Shown piece after piece: positions 58,565-64,000 of a DNA stretch of 64,000 bases (its first letter is position 1; every line of letters begins with the position of its first letter). Below the pieces are notes generated by a model. The model searched no databases. It saw only the letters and a program-made list of their open reading frames with translations, and was not told where the DNA came from. The translations under genes and the position numbers were made by a program. Origin of the DNA: SXVE01 sp036388895 (GTDB lineage Bacteria; Acidobacteriota; Blastocatellia; Pyrinomonadales; Pyrinomonadaceae); assembly GCA_036388895.1 (NCBI GenBank), contig DASVQY010000028.1, forward strand, positions 69,569 through 133,568, in the 5' to 3' direction.

Positions 58565-61500
58565 TTACTGTTTGCTGAAAATCGAGCTTGCCGCAGCCGT
58601 AAATCTTCGCCGTATGCCGCCGAAAAACCTCGATGAATAATCTCCGGCACGACCGAAAATACGCCATTGACTGACATCGTCGAACAGCGAATAAAAAACC
58701 GGAACGGCGAGCAAAGTTAAAAGCAAACACAAACTTTGTCCGCCGACGACCAGAACGCCGATCGAGCGGTTCGTTCCCGCGCCCGCGCCGGTCGAGACGA
58801 CGAGCGGAATCATACCGGCGACAAGAGCAATCGTCGTCATTAAAATCGGACGCAGACGGTCGCGGTTCGCTTGGATTACCGCATCGTAACGATTCATTCC
58901 GCGTTCGCGCAAAGTGTTTGTATGATCAATCTGCAAAATCGCGTTTTTCTTTACGACGCCGAAAAGAAGCAGTAAACCGAGACCCGAAAAAATATTTACG
59001 GTTTGTCCCGCAATCAAAAGACTGAGAATACCGAACGGAATCGAAAGCGGAAGCGTTAAAAGAATCGTCACCGGGTGAATGAACGATTCAAACTGCGCCG
59101 CGAGCACGATGTACATAAAGATGAAAGATAGGGAAATCGCCAACAGGAAATAAAAACCGGCTTTTCCCATTTCCTTCGATTGCCCGACATAACCAGTCGT
59201 ATAGCCGGCGGGCATATTCAGTTCTTTGACGAAACCGTCAATCGCATTTGTAATATTCGCCGCCGAACCGCCGGGACGAGTGTTTGCCAGAAGCGTCACT
59301 TGTCTCTGCCGGTTCGTTCTTTCGACAGAACTCGGACCGGTTCCTTGTTTTACTTTCACAAGTCGGTCGAGTGAAACAACGCCTAATTTTGTCGAAGGCA
59401 CAACCAGACGGCTCAAGCCTTCGATGTCTGTACGATAATTGTTAATCGCGCGAACACGAACTTCATACTGGTCGGTTCCTTCATTGAACGTCGTCGCTTC
59501 CTGTCCGGCAACCAAAGTGTTTAGCGCCTGCGAGATGTCACCGACCCGAACCCCTAAATCAGCCGCCGTGTCGCGGTCAATTTCAAGCTGCACTTCGGGT
59601 TTCCCGCTGATTAGAGTCGAGTCAACGTCAACCGCGTCAGGAATGGTTTTCATTTTTTCGAGCAAAATAGTTGAAGCTTCTTCGAGTTTTTTGAGATCGG
59701 GTCCCGCAATCAAAAACTGCACGTTTGCATTTCGGAAGCCGCCGCCGGAAAAAGCCTGTACCTGCTGAACACCTGTACGAAGCTCGGGCGGAAACTTTTT
59801 CAAAAGTTCACGAGCGTCCGACATCAATTGTTCCTGCGACTTTTCTCGTTCGCTGGTGTCGGTTAATTTGACGTAAATCGTACCGTTGTTAACTACTTGC
59901 TGCTGTCCGCCGCCGATTGTCACGAGCGTGTCGGTCACGCCCGGCGTTTTTCGGATTTCGCCTGCAATTCTTTCGAGCAGTTGCGAAGTTGCCGAAAGCG
60001 AATAACCTTCGGGCGCGCGAACCGAAATTTCATACTGTGATTGGTCGTCAACCGGCAAAAAGTTTTTACCGACGAACATAAACAGCGGAACGATGCTGAT
60101 GAAAACCAGCACGCACATAAGAACGATAAGCCAGCGATGTGCCATCGAGAACTTCAAAAGCCACGTATATGTGCCGTCAATTTTGCTGTAAAACCAGCTA
60201 TTCTTTGAAGAATGACCTTCGGTTGTTGGCTCTTCGTTCCGGTTCGTTAATGGCTCTTCGTAATGTGATTCGAGCATTCCATCGCCCGAGATTTTTTTGG
60301 CTTCGCCTTCGCCGACCGGTTCGACTTGTTTTTCGATGTCTTCTTCTTTTTTCGGTTTAATCAACCGCGCAGCAAGCATCGGCGTTAACGTAAACGAAAC
60401 AATCAAACTGACGAGAATTGCAAATGAAGCTGTCAATCCAAACGAGGACATAAAGCGTCCAACAATACCCTGCATAAAGCCGATCGGAACGAAAACCGCC
60501 ATCAGCGAAAGCGTCGTTGCCAGAACGGCTAAGCCGATTTCGCGAGTTCCTTCAATCGCCGCTTGAAACGGGGGCATTCCTTTTTCTTCGACGAAGCGGT
60601 AGATGTTTTCAAGCACGACGATCGCGTCGTCAATTACAATACCGACCATCAATGTCAGCGAAAGCATCGTGATCGAATTAAGCGTGTAACCCATCGCGTA
60701 CATCAATGCGAACGTCGAAATAATCGAAGTCGGAATCGCCAGCGCCGCGATAATCGTTGAACGGAAACTCCATAAAAACAGAAACACGACGATTGCCGCC
60801 AAAATGCCGCCGACGACTAAGTGTTCTTCAATGGCGTGCAAACTGTTTTCAATAAAAATAGAGTTGTCACCGATAATCTGCATCCGGTAATTTTTCGGCA
60901 GAGTCGGCTCGATTTCCTTCAGACGCTCTTTTAATTCGCGCGCGACGGCGACTGTATTTTGTCCCGATTGTTTTGAAACGATCAGAGTTACGGCTGGTTG
61001 ACCGTTAAGCAAAGCTTGCGAGCGAATTTCTTCCGCGCCGTCTTCAACGTAGCCTAAATCTTTGACTTTGACTTGATAAGTGCCTCGCGTGGCGATGACG
61101 ACGTTCGCAAATTCTTCGGGTTTTCTGATTTTGCCAAGCGTTCTGACGCTCGTTTCCGTCTGTCCTTCGTCTAATCTTCCGCTTGGAAATTCGATATTTT
61201 GCAAGCGCAAAGCGTTAGTGATTTCTCCAGCCGTTACGTTGTAAGAACGCATTTTGTCCGGATCAACCCAAACGTTTATCTGCCGTTCACGTCCGCCGAT
61301 AATTGACACCTGACCGACGCCGTTGACCGATTCGATTCGTTCCTTGATTTTCGTTCGCGCCGTTTCCGTTACGTCACGCAGATTCGTCGGCGCTGAAACG
61401 GCAATACGCAAAACCGGCGCGGCGTCCGTATCGAGTTTCTGCACGGTCGGCTGCTCTGCCGTTTCAGGCAGATTTGGAATGACCGTTTGAACCCGATTCT

Positions 61501-61828
61501 CGACTTCCTGCGCCGCGACGTTAACGTCTTTTTCGAGAACGAACTGCACGAAAACCTGTGAAATCCCTTCAATCGAAGATGAACGCAGTTCGTCAATACC
61601 GCTGATCGTGTTGACGGCTTCTTCAATTTTTTCTGTTACTTCCGTTTCGATTTCCTGCGGCGACGCGCCCGGATTGATAACCGTTATGGTAATCGTCGGA
61701 AAATCAATTTTCGGAAATAAATCAACGCCGAGGGAGAAAAACGAGAATGCTCCGACCGTGACCAGCGACAAAATCAACATTGTCGCGAACACCGGACGCT
61801 TGACACAAACTTCTGCTAACCATTGCAT
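58565..61828 (-). CDS. RND efflux pump, HAE1 type (AcrB-like)
   Basis: A 1087-residue resistance-nodulation-division transporter that uses the proton gradient to export hydrophobic compounds from periplasm and membrane. The proton-relay Asp pair is in MVGIVIDDAIVVLENIYRFV. The N-terminus has VKRPVFATMLILSLVTVGAF and DLFPKIDFPTITI. The second half has VKKNAILQIDHTNTLRERG in the relay Lys region and TIALVAGMIPLVVSTGAGAG near the end. About 12 helices and two large periplasmic loops are present. A charged roughly 50-residue cytoplasmic insertion (KPKKEEDIEKQVEPVGEGEA) lies before helix 7. The substrate is unknown. Confidence 0.95.
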   Translation of the reverse strand: MQWLAEVCVKRPVFATMLILSLVTVGAFSFFSLGVDLFPKIDFPTITITVINPGASPQEIETEVTEKIEEAVNTISGIDELRSSSIEGISQVFVQFVLEKDVNVAAQEVENRVQTVIPNLPETAEQPTVQKLDTDAAPVLRIAVSAPTNLRDVTETARTKIKERIESVNGVGQVSIIGGRERQINVWVDPDKMRSYNVTAGEITNALRLQNIEFPSGRLDEGQTETSVRTLGKIRKPEEFANVVIATRGTYQVKVKDLGYVEDGAEEIRSQALLNGQPAVTLIVSKQSGQNTVAVARELKERLKEIEPTLPKNYRMQIIGDNSIFIENSLHAIEEHLVVGGILAAIVVFLFLWSFRSTIIAALAIPTSIISTFALMYAMGYTLNSITMLSLTLMVGIVIDDAIVVLENIYRFVEEKGMPPFQAAIEGTREIGLAVLATTLSLMAVFVPIGFMQGIVGRFMSSFGLTASFAILVSLIVSFTLTPMLAARLIKPKKEEDIEKQVEPVGEGEAKKISGDGMLESHYEEPLTNRNEEPTTEGHSSKNSWFYSKIDGTYTWLLKFSMAHRWLIVLMCVLVFISIVPLFMFVGKNFLPVDDQSQYEISVRAPEGYSLSATSQLLERIAGEIRKTPGVTDTLVTIGGGQQQVVNNGTIYVKLTDTSEREKSQEQLMSDARELLKKFPPELRTGVQQVQAFSGGGFRNANVQFLIAGPDLKKLEEASTILLEKMKTIPDAVDVDSTLISGKPEVQLEIDRDTAADLGVRVGDISQALNTLVAGQEATTFNEGTDQYEVRVRAINNYRTDIEGLSRLVVPSTKLGVVSLDRLVKVKQGTGPSSVERTNRQRQVTLLANTRPGGSAANITNAIDGFVKELNMPAGYTTGYVGQSKEMGKAGFYFLLAISLSFIFMYIVLAAQFESFIHPVTILLTLPLSIPFGILSLLIAGQTVNIFSGLGLLLLFGVVKKNAILQIDHTNTLRERGMNRYDAVIQANRDRLRPILMTTIALVAGMIPLVVSTGAGAGTNRSIGVLVVGGQSLCLLLTLLAVPVFYSLFDDVSQWRIFGRAGDYSSRFFGGIRRRFTAAASSIFSKQ

Positions 61829-61846
61829 ATAAATTCTATAAGTTTG

Positions 61847-61925
61847 GGTTTATTAATTGGGTTTTGGGGATAAAGATTGGATTCCTGTAAAAATTGACAA
61901 AATCTAACCTCTAAAACCCAACAAC
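61847..61925. repeat. Inverted repeat between adaptor and pump genes
   Basis: TTAATTGGGTTTTGGGGATA in the left arm pairs with the right arm containing AATCTAACCTCTAAAACCCA. The right arm ends a few bases before the adaptor stop codon. It is inside the operon, so it cannot be a complete terminator. Confidence 0.6.
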
Positions 61926-61930
61926 TAAAT

Positions 61931-63268
61931 TTAATTCTGTTGACGAACCAACACGCCGTCGTTGAGCAAATTCAAGTTGCTCGTCGCGACCGTTTCATTT
62001 TCCCGTACGCCTTGTTTTACTTCGATATAGTCGTTTTCAAGAAATCCGAGCTGGACGAGCCGTTCGGACGCAAACCCGTCCTGAATTACGTAAACTCTGT
62101 TATTATCGCCTTCCGTTCTAACAGCCGTTACCGGAATCATTACTGCAGGCGCGGGTTTCGATTGAGCGACGCGAACCGTTGCGAATTGTCCAGGTTTTAA
62201 TAAACCGCCGACATTTTCCACTTCGGCTTCGACCGTCAAAGTTCTCGAAGTCGCATTCAAATTCGGCGCAATTCGCACGACCGTTCCGGCAAAATTACGA
62301 TCTGGATAAGCACTCGTTTGCAAAGAAATGCCTTGCCCGACGGCTACCTGTCCGATTGCTTGTTCGGGAATGTCTATTCGCAGACGCAAAACGCCGGTAC
62401 GTACAATCGTCGCTATTTTGCTGTTCGTCGCTGCGAACTCACCTAAATCGGCTGCTCTGTCCGAAACGTAGCCGCTGATCGGCGCATAAACAATCGTGTC
62501 GGTAATCGCTTTTTCAGCGGACGATACTTGTGTTCTCGCCGTGTCCGCCGCAGATTGCGCCGAACGAACGGCTGCCTGTGCTGTTTCGACTTGAGATTGC
62601 GCCGTGCGAATCGCGGCAACCGCAACCGATGCAGTCGAACGAGCTTCGTCTAATTGCGCTCTTAACTGATCGCGCTGCGCTTTTCTCTGATCGTAAATCG
62701 TTCGGGCGATATCTCCGGTTTCGACTAACCTTTCGGCTCGCCTTAATTCCTTTTCGGCTAATTCGAGCTGTGCGGCAATGGCACGCACCTGCGAAAACGT
62801 TTCGATATTAAAATTCGAGCCTTCCGTCAGACCGAGACGCGCCTGCGTCTGTCGAACGTTCGCGCGCGCTGCTTCGACTTGCGCCTGTGCCTGGCGAACG
62901 CCCGATTCAGCCTGTGCGACCTGCGCGCGCGCCTGCTCGAGTTTGATTTGCGCGTCGCGATTATCGAGCCTGACCAAAACGTCGCCTCGATTGACGTAGC
63001 TTCCGATGTCGAAATTAACTTCGACGATTTTGCCGCCGACCGTCGGCGCAACGTCCGTCTGCGCGTCGCTCGCTAAGTTTCCCGTCGCTTCAAAATAAGT
63101 CGGAATCTGTCGAACGACAGCCTGCGCTGTCGCAACGTCAACGACCGGCGACGCAGCGTTCGCATTGTTTGAATTCGCCGAACTTGCTTTGGAGCTGCCG
63201 CAGGACGCGCCGAGCAACGCTGTTGAAAAAACGAGAACGGCAAAGAGTATGTATTTAATGGCTTTCAT
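61931..63268 (-). CDS. RND periplasmic adaptor (membrane fusion protein), lipoprotein
   Basis: A 445-residue AcrA/MexA-like adaptor linking pump and duct. A lipoprotein signal (IKYILFAVLVFSTALLGASC) ends at Cys21 followed by SSK. The lipoyl/barrel-sandwich halves flank a long Gln/Ala-rich helical hairpin (LEQARAQVAQAESGVRQAQA, QVETAQAAVRSAQSAADTAR). The C-terminal beta domains include LRIDIPEQAIGQVAVGQGIS and KPGQFATVRVAQSKPAP. The frame is open back to 63358, but ATG 63268 begins the signal. It lies 34 bases after the tetR gene. Confidence 0.92.
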   Translation of the reverse strand: MKAIKYILFAVLVFSTALLGASCGSSKASSANSNNANAASPVVDVATAQAVVRQIPTYFEATGNLASDAQTDVAPTVGGKIVEVNFDIGSYVNRGDVLVRLDNRDAQIKLEQARAQVAQAESGVRQAQAQVEAARANVRQTQARLGLTEGSNFNIETFSQVRAIAAQLELAEKELRRAERLVETGDIARTIYDQRKAQRDQLRAQLDEARSTASVAVAAIRTAQSQVETAQAAVRSAQSAADTARTQVSSAEKAITDTIVYAPISGYVSDRAADLGEFAATNSKIATIVRTGVLRLRIDIPEQAIGQVAVGQGISLQTSAYPDRNFAGTVVRIAPNLNATSRTLTVEAEVENVGGLLKPGQFATVRVAQSKPAPAVMIPVTAVRTEGDNNRVYVIQDGFASERLVQLGFLENDYIEVKQGVRENETVATSNLNLLNDGVLVRQQN

Positions 63269-63302
63269 ATAAATATAAAAATATGTATGAATACTTCGCG
63301 CT

Positions 63303-63905
63303 TTACTTTTTAATTCCCTGAAGCAATATACGGGCAAATTCGCGCGCCGCATCTTCATTGGAAATTTTTAATAATTTTTGTTCCTTATCCCAAAGTATAT
63401 TGTTAAGCGAATGATGAACGAACATTCCGATAAACGCGCGAACCGCAACTTTCGGTTCGATTTCGCGAAATGCTCCGTCGCCCTGACGCTGGCGAATGTA
63501 GCCGCCGAGAAAGTCGTAAACATCGGTGATGAAACTTTCAAAAAATATCCGCGCCAAATCGTGACCTTCTAGCGCCGAATGAAGCATCAAACGCAAAAAA
63601 TCACAGTCTTCCGCGTGATGCTCAAGTGCGTTCAGCGCCATCGTGTAAAAAACTCCGAAATCATCTTTCGCCTCGATTTTGTCGGCGACTTCGTGAAACG
63701 GATTTTGAAAGCCGCGGTTACACGCTTTGTGATCGAGAATCGCCGAATAAAGCTCGTCTTTATTGGCAAAATGCTTGAAAACGGTCGCTTCGGAAATGCC
63801 CGCAGTACCGGCGATTTCCTTTGTCGTCGTTCCGCTGAATCCTTTTTCCGAAAAAAGGCGCATCGCTATTTGTAAAATTTGTTGACGGCGCACATCGCCC
63901 GCCAT
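63303..63905 (-). CDS. TetR/AcrR family regulator of the efflux operon
   Basis: A 200-residue TetR repressor. The N-terminal helix-turn-helix is textbook: RRQQILQIAMRLFSEKGFSG, TTKEIAGTAGISEATVFKHF, ANKDELYSAIL. The ligand domain has no recognised signature. The frame is open to a GTG at 63968, but that start overlaps the operator and a -10-like TATACA, so ATG 63905 (MAGDVRRQQI) is preferred. Being first in the tetR-adaptor-pump-tolC run, with a palindrome in its own promoter, it probably represses the whole operon and is released by a pump substrate. Confidence 0.9.
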   Translation of the reverse strand: MAGDVRRQQILQIAMRLFSEKGFSGTTTKEIAGTAGISEATVFKHFANKDELYSAILDHKACNRGFQNPFHEVADKIEAKDDFGVFYTMALNALEHHAEDCDFLRLMLHSALEGHDLARIFFESFITDVYDFLGGYIRQRQGDGAFREIEPKVAVRAFIGMFVHHSLNNILWDKEQKLLKISNEDAAREFARILLQGIKK

Positions 63906-63954
63906 TCTCGTAACCGCTTCTAAATTTTTCTCCAACGGGTGCTCCAAAATGTAT

Positions 63955-63974
63955 AAGTAAGTGCTCACTCACTT
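63955..63974 (-). promoter_or_regulatory. TetR-type operator in the efflux operon promoter
   Basis: Read on the minus strand, AAGTGAGTGAGCACTTACTT has 8-base arms (AAGTGAGT / ACTTACTT, seven of eight pairing) around GAGC. It abuts a TATACA -10-like box at 63950-63955. The size and form fit a TetR-family operator. Confidence 0.6.
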
Positions 63975-64000
63975 TCTCACTAAAAAAATTCTCTGTCAAT

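Noticed and set aside
1..64000. tRNA, rRNA, insertion sequences and prophage
   Set aside because: I saw no cloverleaf-type TTCGAATCC arms, rRNA segments, transposase-like products or phage structural genes.

Overview
The window reads as chromosomal DNA of a Gram-negative bacterium of about 45% G+C. An Acidobacteriota member near class Blastocatellia is the most likely source; this is inferred from the gene style and was not searched. Supporting features are a Ser/Thr kinase fused to TolB-like/TPR modules, a CarD-type regulator, secreted TPR and carboxypeptidase-regulatory-like proteins, the futalosine menaquinone pathway (MqnE with a UbiA-type MqnP) and an RND/TolC efflux operon. There are no rRNA or tRNA genes, transposases, phage genes or CRISPR arrays. 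Almost everything is core or core-like.

Layout. 1-5.3 kb: a cut-off secreted protein, an ECF sigma factor behind a sigma-54-like site, a PilZ protein, a 3D-domain wall protein with a long leader, a GNAT enzyme, lipoyl synthase and a small S26 peptidase. 5.3-10.7 kb: Ppx/GppA, a CBS protein, SixA, a PhoB/PhoR pair behind a multi-repeat Pho box, and CarD. 10.7-17 kb: QueF, a DEDDh exonuclease, PyrE, an ASCH protein, a frameshifted lipoprotein, TruA, DUF952, UppS and CdsA. 17-23.5 kb: aspS, preceded by what looks like a translation-controlled attenuator (leader peptide ending Asn-Asp-Asp-Asn-Asn, then mutually exclusive antiterminator and terminator); an Imm32-like gene, two small membrane proteins, a DASS transporter and CstA. 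23.8-36 kb: accessory and secreted proteins, a thioesterase, a DEDDy exonuclease, YceH, an HD-GYP protein with a degenerate receiver and a 978-aa secreted protein. 36-44 kb: two nucleotide-sugar genes (WecB, WbpA type), a helical repeat protein and a 1273-aa kinase whose TolB-like/TPR module is duplicated in tandem. 44-56.6 kb: an endonuclease-family protein, a cardiolipin synthase, MqnP, a shortened second UbiA protein, MqnE, a TonB-C protein, a frameshifted Uma2 protein, an LpxL-type acyltransferase, an acyl-reductase-like SDR and a quinone oxidoreductase. 56.6-64 kb: a tetR-adaptor-pump-TolC operon on the minus strand.

Two patterns run through the window. First, at least thirteen imperfect inverted repeats of about 50-140 bp sit against stop codons, mostly within 10 nt and in several cases overlapping the stop. 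Their arms differ in sequence but fall into a few related groups. Second, three plus-strand genes carry single-base frameshifts; the best-defined lesions lie at G runs or GG positions. They may be real decay or sequencing error. The leading candidate for an undescribed system is the aspS attenuator: its control codons are Asp and Asn, as expected if the AspRS charges both tRNAs.
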